64,000 nucleotides of DNA from Dirofilaria immitis (Eukaryota; Nematoda; Chromadorea; Rhabditida; Onchocercidae): NCBI GenBank assembly GCA_024305405.1, contig JAKNDB010000109.1, positions 682,001-746,000 of the forward strand, read 5' to 3'. The notes beneath the pieces were generated by a model. The model did no database searches, was not told the DNA's origin, and worked only from the letters and a program-made list of their open reading frames with translations. The number at the start of each line of letters is the position of its first letter. Positions within the stretch are counted from its first letter, which is position 1. Of the stretch, positions 1 to 13,849 are shown one piece after another. Made by a program: the position numbers and the translations under genes.

Positions 1-141
1 AAATAATTAATTAAAATAAATAATTTTAGGAATAGGAAAATTTTCAAAACTTCAAACCATTTAATATTTGGATATAATATAATTGATTTAAAAAAAAAAA
101 AAAAAAAAAACTAATCTATTTAATAATACTGTTTATTACAG

Positions 142-688
142 ATATTACCTCGAGGTACGGTAGCGAATACAGAAGCAAGTTTACAAGGTAATTATGTAGA
201 CAAAGATGGTCAACCAGTATCGTATAAACGTGAGGTTGTAACAAGTGTTAATCCGAATAGCGAAAGTACGCTGCTTAAAGAAGAAGAAAAGCGTGTTGTT
301 GAGACACCACTTGAACCGGGTGTCATTTCTAGGTAAAAATTGTTAACCTATTTTAAGAATAAATTTCAATCTCGAAAATTTAGCAACTTTCAAAGAGTTC
401 AAAATTCATTTTAAACTTGAATCAATTTTATCAATATCTATCAAATGAACAACTAAATATTCGAAAAACTAATTTATGATCTTTTTTATTACGATTTCAG
501 ATTGAATCAAATATCATTAAAGCAATCAAATGATTATGATTACTGTCGTAATTAATAACAACATTTTAATAATTGATTTAAAAGGAAAAAATGAAAACTT
601 TTCGTTGTATTTTAGACACGTAACCACAAAATATTATAAAAAGAAAACGGTAACCGATACGACAACGACAAGTACCACTCTTCAATAA
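142..688 (+). CDS. 3' end of an unrecognised protein gene (last two exons)
   Basis: Two exons are visible: 142-332, after a TTTATTACAG acceptor and ending at AG|GTAAAA, and 616-688, after TGTATTTTAG and ending in TAA. They join in frame through a split Arg codon. The encoded tail of about 87 residues is hydrophilic, rich in Glu and Lys, and finishes with a basic stretch (TTKYYKKKTVTD) followed by a Thr-rich end. There is no membrane segment or recognised domain. The style recalls the Thr-rich tails of cytoskeletal linker proteins such as the protein 4.1 family, but this is a guess. The 5' part of the gene lies left of the window. It is convergent with twinfilin on the other strand. Confidence 0.7.
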
Positions 689-2439
689 AAATGTACGAAA
701 TTTTTATCCTCCGGTCATTTTTCTAAAATGGCAAATTTTCTTTTTTTTTTCTTTCATCGATAAATTCTCATTGCAGAATTGTTTGTGCTTGATTTGTATT
801 CATTTATTATTAACATAATAAGAATCATCATTTGAAATCAATCAATAAATGATAGTTAATATAAGTTAATTCATATATGAATCCATGAGTATTTTGTTCG
901 TTGAAAAAATATGCATACAAACCATCTTACGATCTTCATCATATTTACTTTTAAATATTGTCTTCATTATTCAAATAAGCCGTTGCTAGCTCTTTTTATG
1001 TATCTTTTTTTGCTTTCAAAATTTTGCTCAGTTTCGGCTATAATTTGCAAGATAAAAAAATTTCCATCCTGTACATTATTAACAAATAAAGAAGCTTGAA
1101 CATAGACTGTTGTTTCTACGATAAAAACTCTTCTGAATCTACAAATCATTTTTTGATAAAATTTTTGACACTTTATCATCCAAAGTTGCGATAGATTTTA
1201 TAAGCCAAACATCTGTTCATTATTCAATATGAGAAAATATATAGAATCTGAAAATATTCTTACATAATAGATCTTCTGTAATATCTAAAAAAAAAAAAAG
1301 AGAGAATGAATGTAACAAATTAAGTATCATTATTATTATCATTATCACTATTATTATTATTATCATTATCATTATTATTCTTTTATTACTATTATTATTA
1401 TCGAAATTATTCAATACGAAATTATTCAATACTTCAACATAAACAAGTGCTATCCAAATGTAGTTTTCTGTCGTAGTCATAATATATTTAAGTTTAAAGT
1501 TCAGTCAATGATGCGAAAAAAAATTATTGCGAAATTTTATTTTTTCAGCGATAAACTAAAACATTCCAAAATTCAGCATTACAATCTATGAAAATTAAAT
1601 AATAGAATAGAAACTATCACAGAGTAGTGTTGAACACTAAATAAAGCAAGATGGTGGCTTATTTCTGGTATGGGTTTGTTAAAATATACCCTTACCTCAG
1701 TATTAATTTCCACCTTCATTTTAAAAATTCAAAAGCAGGAACAAAAGATAAAATAAAAAATAAGATAGAGATAATATGTCAGTGACTATAGGATAATATA
1801 TTAATTGACTACATTTAACAGAATAAATACAAAATACAAAGGTGAAAAAATTCGTCAAACTTTTTGATAACCTCAGACAAAGTATAAAATAACTTCCCAG
1901 TAATTTGTATAATATTTATAACTGTAGTAACACCCAATTATTTATGCTACTGTTTCCTCACAAAATAAGATAATTTATTTTAATACCATTTCCATCCTTT
2001 GAAAGCATTGGCATGCATACGCGACAAGAATGGTATATCACAATTGAATCAACACAGTCAAATATATTCAGGATATATGCATTTTATCTGGGCATATTTT
2101 TAATATCGAGATCACAATGAAAGCCCAAGCAAATCAGATGACCACTTTCTACACTTTCGAGCTTTTGATCATTTAAAAGATTTCAATTGAAATATGATAC
2201 GATAAAGAAAATTAAAAACAACATAGCATAAAAACAACTCCATTGCACTTTTACCTAATGAAGCTGAGGATAAAAATTAAAACTTCTAAAAACAAAAAAA
2301 CTTGTACTATTAATATGGAAATACTTTGATATGAAAAGAACAATTTATATGTATAGTAGTGATATTGCAGAAAGCATCAAAAATAACAACTATGAAAAGA
2401 CTTTTACAGCATACAAAGCGAAATAGTAAGGCAAAAATA
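689..2439. other. Convergent intergenic region
   Basis: AT-rich spacer between the 3' ends of the first gene and twinfilin. A canonical AATAAA at 844-849 could serve the first gene; another AATAAA overlaps its stop codon at 684-689. A degenerate TTA/TCA trinucleotide tract lies at about 1328-1400. Open frames here are short and look like chance. No gene is supported. Confidence 0.5.
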
Positions 2440-5400
2440 TTAACTGACTGCTTTAGTAACACGCCGTGCTCCTCTCTGTGATGGCCCTGGTGGTTTCGAA
2501 AACTCTTTTCTTTTATTTGTGGAGCTGGATGAGTGTAATCAATGAGAACATCGGATGATAACAATTCTTTGCTATCGATTTCTATCTAAAAGGAGGAATT
2601 AAATACCGTCTTTTCTCCACTAGCAGGATAATTAACTAGAAGCATCACAAAAGATCCTAATGTAATTGCTATAATTAAAATGTTCATGTTTACCAATAAT
2701 TTAAGTAATGTAGAGACTTATTTAAACAACGTCATCTATTTCGTCATTCCTTCTTAATTACCCGCTTGACTAACTTTAGCATTTCAAAATTAAAACCTTT
2801 TTATCTGGGGAAAGATTTGCAGCTGACAAAGCGGCTTGTAAAAATGGTTGTTTGCAACTTGAGTAAAGCATCCGCTCTTTGATTGTACATCCCGAAGAAG
2901 GCATCGAGTAAATAAAAACTATAATTAAAGAAAGAATTGATAGCGACTGTAAGCAAAACTTATATTTACAAATGTCAAAAAGCCCTATGTTCATACTTTA
3001 ATAAAAAGTGTTGTAAACCTTTTTGAAATGAAATCTGAATTAAAAATGAATTTAGGTCCAAAACTACTCTAAAATGAATCTAAAAAATTTTCGAAACATT
3101 TGAAATGGCTTTACAGAATGCAAACTTACATAAACTATCGTAATCTTGATTGTCATATTTATGCGAGAAACGATAAAAATGGTACCGTGGCTTATCTCGA
3201 GGTATTAACTGAAAAAGGAAATTGTTACGAAGGCATAAAATATGATGAAGACTGTTTGGTCATTCAATGTGATGTATCTTCAAATACTGACATAGTTAAG
3301 ACTTCTATGACGATGAATAGAAAAACTCTTGATGCCATCTTCTTCACTCCATTTGTTGCTTAATCTAACAGTGTTTAAGAAAATATAATAAAGAGTTAAC
3401 ACATTAATTAAAACTATAAGAAATAAACGATGGCATTCAAGGATATTAAAAAAAAAAAAAAAACTTAAGACACTTGGTAAGATAGTAAATTTGAATTGTT
3501 AATCAAAAATTTTTTATACGAGAAAATTATTTATGAGAAAATTAATTGCCATTCAAACCGAGAAAGGTACAGATAAGAATTAATCCCAAATTCTTATATT
3601 AAAAAAAGTGAAATAAGTTACCTCATTCAGCTGTTCGGGAGAGACCGACGTTTCTGAACATTCCAATTTGATTGCTTCATTTAATGTATCAACAGCTAGC
3701 TGAACATAGTTCACAGCGTGGCTAGCCAACTTTCGTAATTCTTCTTCAGCATCTTGATCCACCGGAAAGAAAACACCTAGAAAATTATGTTTAATCTTCT
3801 ATAAAAATTAAAATTCTTACAGATGACATTCTCAAAAATGAAATTCAAAGCTGACTGAATGAAACTCAAAACACATAAAGTTACATTCCAATGGATGCAA
3901 AGACGATTGAATAAGCAAAACAGTATCTTATTTTGAAAAAAGTACATATAAAAGCTAAACTGAACTAACCTCTCACAGTTTGTGCTGCAACAACTGACGG
4001 CATAGTAACTTTTTGTTCTCGATGCGCATTATAAAACTCTTTTTCAAGCTCTGACATAGGTCCATGATCTTCCTTGTTCGAAAGCCATTTTTCAAACGCT
4101 TCCAATGTCATTTCTTTTTATCTGTCACATGATATTCATATCTATAATTTTCAATAAGAAATAATCACAATCACGATCCTTTCTTAAAAAAATAATATTT
4201 AGTCATGTCTGATGCAAATCTTTTCGAAAACGACAACGCTGAAAATCCGGAAATTCAAAGTGATATGAAAAACAGTAATCGGAAGAACAATTTAACTGCA
4301 TATAATTTGCAAGCAAAGAAAGTCAAATTTAGTGCCTGATATTGGACTGTCCAAATTCTGATTTGAACGTAGCCCAAGTCGCAGCAAAAACCATTTTCTC
4401 ACGAACAGGAGCACGATCATCAGCAAAGCTATAATATATTTACAATTACAGTTTTCTTTAGAAATTCAATCACAGTCGCATTTCCATTCAGTCTATCAAT
4501 ATGAAATATTTTCTCAGTCTCATTTATGATCACTGCTTAATTACATTTTTCGAGGACAATTCAGAAAAGAGAGAAAGAGTGAAATAATCGAAAACTTCTC
4601 AAAAATATAACTCTCTCAATCTGAGTTGTATGGCATTAATATAATAACGTATTCGTATATGTAATTAGCATTATTTTCAATTAAAATAATAAACCTCATT
4701 AGAATCCAACCATATGGTTCATCGATGCGAAACAAAATATAACATGGTTCGAATGCATCAATGCAATCTGGTAAATGACGCTTGAAGTCGGCACGCCAAT
4801 CAGTTGTGCCTTTACCTTGGAAATTAACACACAGTTCTTCTGAAATTATTCGCATAAAAGATCAGATTTAATGCTTTATACAGTGCAAAAATAGAATACA
4901 TTGAAAAGCAAAATAAAATAAAAGAGTAAACTTATGTAGGTATATTTCCCTATATTAATCATGATCCTAATGACTAATGAGAAATTTCTGAAAAAGTCCC
5001 TCTAATTATTATAGCAGAGAATGCTTGTGTTTTCATTCAATATAATGTTGTTGATAATGCTGAGATCCGATAGCAGAACATACAGAGTAATGAAAATATG
5101 TGATAAATTTCCTACAATCAACGTCCAATCGCACATCTTCATTATGAATGTATATCATTTTTGTGGCTAGTCAGGTGGTTGCCACTATTGTTTGTTAAAT
5201 TCTATTTTTTACAAAAATAGAAAACAAATTCATTGAAAATTAATATACCATTTTTTAACAACGATTTTCGCAAGCCTTATCTTCCCTGATTTGCATTCAT
5301 TGAAAAATCTCAGTAATTTGTCACTTGCTGAAAAAGAAAATAATAATAATAATTGATCAGAAATAGCATTATGTTAAATTGAGAATTTTATTACTAGCAG

Positions 5401-5610
5401 TAAAACTTCTTCTAATCACATTTTTAACTGCACAAATTAAACAATCTTAAGTAAAATGTATTTTAAAGATCCTATGGAATTTCAAGTATTACGTTAAAAA
5501 GATTTGAAGCAGATATATTTCTGAGAATAAGAATTAAAACAAAGCTTAAATTAAACAATCAAATATTGAGAAAAGTTTGACAAACCTCGAATACCAGATT
5601 GACAAGCCAT
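2440..5610 (-). CDS. twf: Twinfilin, ADF-homology actin-monomer-binding protein
   Basis: Nine exons on the minus strand (high to low): 5610-5586, 5327-5249, 4839-4695, 4428-4336, 4141-3970, 3776-3622, 3208-3130, 2918-2797, 2585-2440. Together they give about 340 residues, against about 350 in animals. Twinfilin binds actin monomers and caps barbed ends through two ADF-homology domains. Visible landmarks are the MACQSGIR start, PCYILFRIDEPYGW and FADDRAPVREKM in the first domain, GVFFPVDQDA and NYVQLAVD at the second, PRDKPRYHFYRFSH, FIYSMPSSGCTIKERMLYSS, and the basic tail SKPPGPSQRGARR. Three places need added bases: the T run at 5251-5256, the T run at 4115-4119, and the GG at 2527-2528. 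I read these as assembly undercalls. The exon 4 donor appears to be GC instead of GT. Confidence 0.93.
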
Positions 5611-8600
5611 AATGTTAGAATAATGTTAGTAAATTGATGGTCAGAAATAAAACTGACAGTTAACTGCAAAATCTAATAAAACCGGGACACTTATACAATC
5701 TAAAACAATTTCTATTACAATCAACAATTTCTTAAAATTAAATGCACATTCATTTAAATACTATTAACATTTTACAAATAATCATAAATCTTACGAAACT
5801 TTAAATTTCAAACTTCAAGTTAAAAAAATTTTTAATTAAATTAAAAATTCTCAAAACAGTAATTTCCTTTTAATTCTCTTTTATCCTCAAGAAATTAAAA
5901 GAAAATTATATATTTCCCTTGGGAAAATTTTGAGAAATTATTTAGCTCAAATTTCATCGAACTAACCCATACACACCAACAACTAGCCATTCGATAAACA
6001 CACATTACATTAAGTTTAAACAGCAACTGTCAATATTCAACTACTGCGAGCAATCATTCGTACCTGGACCTAATTTCATAACTACAGCACTAATGCCAAA
6101 TAATGATTTTTGATAGAAATATAAATTTAATTTCTATTAATTATTTCGGATTAAAAATTTTTTGAATTTATTCAATGTAAACTTTTTCCTATAAAATTAT
6201 TAAGCATTTTAGATTTTAGAATATTTAGTATGAAATCTTTAATGAGCATAACATTTTGATCAAATTTGAATCATTCATCACCCAATCAAACATAACAATA
6301 TGGTTTGTATGTTCATAAATATGATCACAATCATAGGTAAATTTATCTAATCGAGAAAAGAAAAAATCCAATCATCAAGTTTTTGCCTACATGTTAGCCA
6401 GTTTATTTATTTTTTTTTTTAGTAAATTCAAATAATTTAAGAAAATATTTCCTATAATATAGGAATTGATAATTAAATATTTTATGAGTTAATAACTGAA
6501 ATACTATTGAATTATTGTTATAAACATTCTTTTTGTAAGTAATTTTTCCGATTAATTTTGTCATAAAGTAATATTGAAATTATTCCTTTTTATTAAAATA
6601 TTCTATTCTTTCAATAGTATTTTAATTATATGTATTTATTCAAATTTTCTAAGTTTTTATTTATGAACTTATTTGAAAAAAATTTTTCTTTAAAGATTAT
6701 ATCATTTCTGATTATGTGTTGTATTATCACTTGTTATTTATCATACTACGAATAACTAAGAATTTGATTAATTATATATACATACATGTTGTTTTTATTT
6801 TTTTATTTTTTTGAAATTGATTACATATTTACAGTTATGCAACAGTAACATGTGGTATTATCACCATGTGATAACAGTTGGTAAAATAAATCAAATATTC
6901 GACGATCAATGTATATATCCAAAAAATTTATCACTATAACTGAGCTTATCAATTATCAGAATTATCAAACATTTAAAATCATAAATTATTATGCAAATTA
7001 GAATTAATATTCAAATAATTAAATTATCCGTTATATAATTGAAAAAAAACATTTTTTAGTATTTTATAAGTATCGAAGTTATTATATTTGATTAATTTCT
7101 ATGATCGATGATCAATTTATAATAACAACAAATGTTTAGTTTATTAGATGAATCAAAAATCGTACATTTTATTTAATTAAATGATCATCAATTGTTGATT
7201 GTTGATTTCAAAAAAAAAGAAACAATAATAAATAACTAACCAAATAATGAGATCCATTATTAAATTGATTATTGAAATCAAATAATTTGAAATTGATTTA
7301 AATTAAAATTAGAATTTAAAAAAATCTAAAAATTTTAGTAATTTATATTTTTAGATTATAATATTCAAAAGATGGATATTGTTTCCTCATTATATATGAA
7401 TCTAACTGAATATTGGTTAAATTTATATGCTAATATTATCAAGCAGTAAATTAGATTGATTCAAATGCTAATTCTAATTTATGTATCAAAATATTCTGAT
7501 TAAATTTCCATATCAATTATTTTCTTTTCTCATGCTATCATGTTTACTTCAATTAGCAAAATCTTATTTATTTGATAAACTTTTTGATATTCCCATGATT
7601 ATCATCACTTTTTACTCTCACTTTTATTATTATCATTATCATATCTTCTTTTATATCATCTTGTTTACTTCAATTTAAAAAAAAAACCTATTTATTTGAT
7701 AAAATTTTTTAATATTTCATTGGTGATATCTCGTTGCCATATTCACCTTTATCATTCATTATCATTATTTACCAATGAATTTTATGATTATATTAATCAA
7801 TAATTTGTGGATATGCTTGTTTGGGTGATTCATTCAAATATAATAATATAATCAGTTGGATTCATCATTTTTTGTTTTATAAATTCATTCTGTCGTTATC
7901 ATATTATCAAAGTATGCATTTATTGATAGCTTTTAAATAATTTTTTTTTAAGTGTTTGAAAAATGAATAAATAGTTTATTATAGTATTAACCAAAATAAG
8001 TAATGATTTCTTTTTTTTAAAATATTACAAATTTATGAAAAAATTTGATATGAAATTTTTCAAATTTATTTTAAATCAAAAATAGAATAAATTATCGTTT
8101 AAAAAAAAATGAAAAATAAATTTATAATTAAATCTATTTTAAAATTAATTATTCATTTAAAATAAAAATATTCATTACTAATTATTCAATGCAAAAATTT
8201 CGTTCCCTATTAATTCATTCAAAAATGAAAATTTTTTAAATTTTATTCTATTATTTTAGAAAATACGTATAATAAAATTAAAAAAAAATGAAATGAAAAT
8301 TCAAACAATTACAATTTCATATATTTGATTATTAATTTCTTGCATCATTTTGCTCAAATTATTCTTACAAAAGATTTTTCGTTGTTTTTTTTTACAACAG
8401 TTAATTATTTTTAATTAAAATAATGAATTCTCAATTTTCATTTTTCAATTAAATATATTTAAATTAATTGAGTATTATATTTCGAATAGATTATAGCTCT
8501 TTTTTTTTTTGAAATAATATCTATATAATAAAGTAATTAATTATTCTTGACTAATCTTTTGGGATGATTAATTTTCTCGTCAATCTTTGTAATTCTCATT

Positions 8601-11600
8601 TTTTTTTTTTTTTTAAATTAAATATACTTAAATCAATTGAATGCTCTATATCATATAAATAATAGTATTATTTATTTTGAAATAATATATGCATAAAAGT
8701 TTGAAAGCTTTAAAATTTTATCTTTTCAATTGCAAAAAAAAAAAAAACGAAAAATATCTTTCACATAATTGAAGCAGGTGCAAGTGCAATTGAATTTATA
8801 TTATGCTGCTATTTTCGGTAGGAAAATCAAATTACTTTTTGTGGGAAAATGATTGCAAAATTGATAATGTAATATTTGATTCATTTTTATTTTGATGCAA
8901 AACGATATAATAAATATTTAAATGAAAAAAAAAAAAAAAGTTATTGGATAACTTCATGAAAAACCATTGTAATTCGAGATCGGAAATTGGTTACCAATTA
9001 TTTCTTTTAAACGAGAAATTTAAAGAAAAAAAAAAGCAAATTTTAAAATTGTTCGTTTCGTTTTAATCATATAATTTAATTTAGTATAATATATGCAATT
9101 TTTAATTTGTATAAATTATATTTGTTTATATTAGAATTTAATTATATGATTAAAATTAACTTTACCTGATAATATTTTAAAATTAAATTATATGATTTAA
9201 TTTTATTTTTACTTTAATTTTTATTTTTAATTTTATTTTATTTTTTAACCTATTATTTTTACAAAATTATTCTTGTTTTATATTAAATTGATAAATTAAT
9301 CAAATTTTTTTTGTTGTAAAATAAATCAAAGAAATAATTAAGTATTCGATTATAAATTTCATTATATTATAGTATTTCAATTCCTTCCTTCTTTTAGTCA
9401 TATAAATTTAAATTTTTATCGAAAAAAAAATGAGAAAAGATTTTAAAAAATTGAACATTTTGCATCATATTACTTTTATTTATCTTTTTGTTTCGATAAA
9501 ATTTAATTTAAATATTTTTTTTTTTATAGGTTTGGCCAAAAGAAATTAAGCTTAAAACAGCATGGGATTTCTTTGTTGATTACTAATTTTTTAATTTTCA
9601 TATCATTCACATTATTGTAAGTTTATCGAATTTTTTCAAAGTAGTTATCAATCGTCATGAATCGATCGATCGACATGAATAAATATAATAAAAGTTTAAC
9701 AAAAACATCGAGAAATTGATAACTTCCAGTTTTGATATTATTTAGATTATTGTAAGTTTATCAAAGCAGATTACTAATTGTTTCAAATCGATCAATTGAT
9801 AAAATGAAACTTTAGATAAGATATTGAAAAATTGGATTGAAAATTTATTGCTTTTAATTTATTCCAAAATATTGCATTCATTTCCCGATTAACATTTATC
9901 ATGCATGAACGAATTAACCTTGCTGCATGATAAACTTAATGATCAAAATCATTGATCTTTTATGTGATCGTCACATTTAACAATTAAATAAATAAACAAA
10001 TGCATGATAGGATGTAATGTTAAATGGAATATTATGTGGGAAAATTATCAGCTAATTTCAGATATTTAAAATAACAATCAGGAAATTCATTGGTTAAAAA
10101 AAAAAAAAAAACTGATTTCAATATTATCTTTATCAAAATTAAAATTTAAAAATTCTATCAATTATCAAATATTAATTCAACAAAAGCAAAAATTATCGAT
10201 CATTATTTTATAAATATATCTATGAATGAGAAATAATATGAATGGGAGAAAATGATATATAAAAATGAATAATGATATATATTGAAAACATAAGCAAACA
10301 TATTATCATAATTGATTTTTAAGTTAAAAAAAAAAATTGTATTCAACAATTTCAAATATGCTCAAATTTTTTTTTTTGTTATCAGAAAATTATTGATAAA
10401 AAAGTTTTTTCATAATTCAAAATTTGCTACAATTGAGTTGATTGAATGAACTTCAAAATATCATTATCATTGCTTCATTTATAAACATTCTACATTTCAT
10501 TCCATCGAAAATTCAGAAATTCTTTCTAAATAAAAATTTTTGAAATTTTTTCAAAAAATTTTTGCTATATGATAATTCATGCGTTATAATGATCAATACT
10601 TGATATTTATTATAGTTATCAGTAAGAAGATAATTATAATATATAAAATAATAATTTGTTATCGTATCCGTCTCAAAAAAAAAAAAAAAATATATAATAA
10701 TTGATAACATATGTGATAATATTATTTACTAAATGTTTCAAATATTATTTTAAAACATTTTAAAAAAATTTCACAAAAATTAGACATATTATTTTGTAAA
10801 ACATTTAAACAAATATACGCTTATAATTGATAATTTAAAAACTTTAATTTGGATAAGGCCTAATGAAATAATTAAATTAATTTATGCCAATTTTGAAATG
10901 TATAATTTAATTAAAAACATAAACAAAAATTGATAATATTAGTATGAAAAAGTTTTAAAATTATAACAAATGTATTAGTGTTATTATTTGAATGATCAAA
11001 ATTTAGTATGCATTTGCAATAGCATCGAAGATTATGATAGTTTCATTATAATGATAACAATAAAAATTGAAATGTTCAATAACAGCTGACATTAGAAATA
11101 AATTTCGCATCTTTTCACATTTACCAAGCAACAAATTTTATCAAATTTTATTGTAAAAAAAATTTGAAAAGATTTCATTTTTCAATCCATTCCAATTTAT
11201 CATTATTTTTCTTTTCCATTTCTTTTTGTTTCCTTTTTCTTTTTTTCGTTTTCCTGCAATTAACGAATAGAAAACGAAAAAATTTATTTAATTAGCGGTA
11301 TGCTAAAATTTTTCGTTAAATTGTTAAATTTTATTTATCAAAAAAAAATTTTCAAATCAAAAATCAATTTTAGCAAGTAAGCAAAGACAAATTGTTTCAT
11401 TTTAATTTGGGGTTAAAAAGGCGGAAAAAAAGGCAAAAAATAGTTTGGGGTCAGACAAAAAAAAAAAAAATAAGACGAGAATGTAATAAATACAATTTAT
11501 GGAAATCAATTAATTTTATAAATTAATTATAAATTATTCAATTCTTTTACAGTATTTTATGAAAAGGATTAAAAGAAAAAATATTTTTTATTTTTGGCAT

Positions 11601-12636
11601 ATATTTAAAACATTTTTCAATTTCAAATATATATTAAATTCTTATTTTCAACTTTTCATTTATCATATATAATTCGTTTATTTATCTTTAATTCCGTGAA
11701 AATTTCAAAATTTAAATTTCTAATTTGAATTTAATTGATTAACAAAAACATATAATCTTTTTATCATTACTGAAACGATGCTCGTATCACTTTTTATGAT
11801 AAGCATTTCTTTTTTTTGTTTTCCATTATAGGCATAAGAAATATTTTTGATAATATTTCTAATCATTTCTGTCTTCCTTTTTTTTCTTTCATTTTTTTTT
11901 TTGCTGCTATAATTAAAAAAATTTAAGAAAAGATATTTTAAAAAATCGTATTAAATTTCATTATGTTGTAAATGCGATTTGATTTATTTGAATTTCATAT
12001 CAAATTACATTTACATCTAAATTGTAATAATTAAATTTTTATTTACATCAATTTCTATACCAATAAATCAATTCCTATATCAAATAAATATTAATTATTT
12101 TCTACAATTAAGCCAAAAATTGCTTTAGCTTTATAGCAATCAAATAATCCTCTTATCACTTTTTTTTTTTTTCATTATGAGCATTTTATTGGTTAATGTT
12201 GTTTACAATCACAGCATCTTTTTTTTTTTTTTTTTTTTGGCCAACGTTTTAGTTTGATTGCATTTTAATAGGAATACATTCTTCGTACTTCGTAGTATAG
12301 CAGCTGCCTTACTCTCTCAATAAACATAAAATATAAAATTTATATTCAAAAAAAAAATTTAATCAAAAAAAAATAAAGTAATAATAATAATAAAATCAAT
12401 TATAAATATATTCTATTTATCAATAGTAAAATGGGAAAAAACATCTGGAAAGATAAAGCAAAACTTTTTCAACGACAAAAAAAAATGAAGCCAATAAGAA
12501 AAATGCTATTAAAAACGTTCATTATATCTAGGAATTAAAAATAAAAATTAAAAAAGAAATGTTTTTAAGTTAGGAAATAATTTTTAAAAAATTTCGAGAA
12601 ATTATTTAACACAAACGTTGTAATTTCACTAAGTTT

Positions 12637-12691
12637 GTTTATTTATTTATTCAAAGTTTTTTTTGTTTATTTATTTATTCAAAGTTTTTTT
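12637..12691. repeat. Tandem duplication, 28-bp unit, two copies
   Basis: The unit begins GTTTATTTATTTATTCAAAG and ends in a T run. Copies start at 12637 and 12665 and differ only by one T at the end. Confidence 0.85.
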
Positions 12692-13805
12692 GAAAATAAT
12701 ATTTTCGATTTAATAACATTTTAAAATTTAATAAAAATTAATTTAAAAAAATTTTTTGCTTCAAAGAGAAAATTGAAAACAAAAAAAAAAAAAAAAGAAA
12801 TAAATATGACATTCAAATATTACGGAAAGATGGCGCTGATTCATTTATGAAGAATTTCCGTAATACAATTTCATTTTTCCTTATCAAAATTATTATTATT
12901 TGTAAAAAAAAAAAAAAAACGGAAAATGTTTAAATGACATTTTTTTTTTTGCAATAAATTTTTAATCAGTTAGATTTGTCATTAAATGAATATCGTTTAT
13001 GTATATGGGAACAAAAAAGTTTTAATTTTTTAAAAATAAAAGTTTCCACTTTTTTTTTCTCCTTATCTAATTAAATTCATTCCTCTCATTTTTTTTTTTT
13101 TATTAATCCGATTCATTCGATTTAATTTATCAAATTAAGATTGATTAATTATCATCAATTTATTAGCACTGATGATAATGTATCGATATTTAATATTCAA
13201 ATTGAGAAAATGATTACTTTTTACGCTCGATGAAATGATAGATCATGTGGCTTTTTTTTTTTTAAATTACCAATCAAAAGCTATTATTAAGAGTGTAAAC
13301 TTTTATCTTGAATGTTAAGATTCGGTGATAAGAATATCATTAATCTGTTCGTAATAATTTTCGGCATAAAAATAAGGATTAAGCATTTTCCAATATTTTA
13401 TTTTAAATTATAATATCATACTACGATATCTGGTAAATATAATTATCATCATTTTCCCTATTTATTTATTGAAATTTTTTAAATAATCAAAAATATTTAA
13501 GTTTAACTTTTTCAAATATTAAATATTCAATTGTAATTTGCATAAAACGTATATTGCATGTTGGAAATTATTAGAAAGTTTATAGTTGAAATATGAAAAT
13601 AGGAAGCGGGGTAGGGAGGGGGATTTATTATGATATATCAAATTTTTCATAAATCAATTCTCGACATTACAATTAATTTTAATAATTTTAATCTATGCAA
13701 CGTTAATATACTCATCAATGCATCGTTATGTAAATTCTTGTCAAAGTTAGTTCAATTTAGTGATAAATTATTAACATAATAATTATTGATTTATTTGAAC
13801 AAGTC

Positions 13806-13849
13806 ACTCTCTCTCTCCTCTCTCTCTCCCTCTTTCTCTCTCTTTTCCA
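13806..13849. repeat. CT-rich microsatellite
   Basis: An interrupted (CT)n/(TC)n polypyrimidine tract in the intergenic stretch. A minus-strand open frame over it is only a translation of the repeat. Confidence 0.8.

Noticed and set aside
3100..3363. 87-residue plus-strand ORF inside the twinfilin gene
   Set aside because: It is antisense over twinfilin exon 7 (3208-3130), which is conserved on the minus strand with correct splice sites and phase; the plus frame resembles no known protein.
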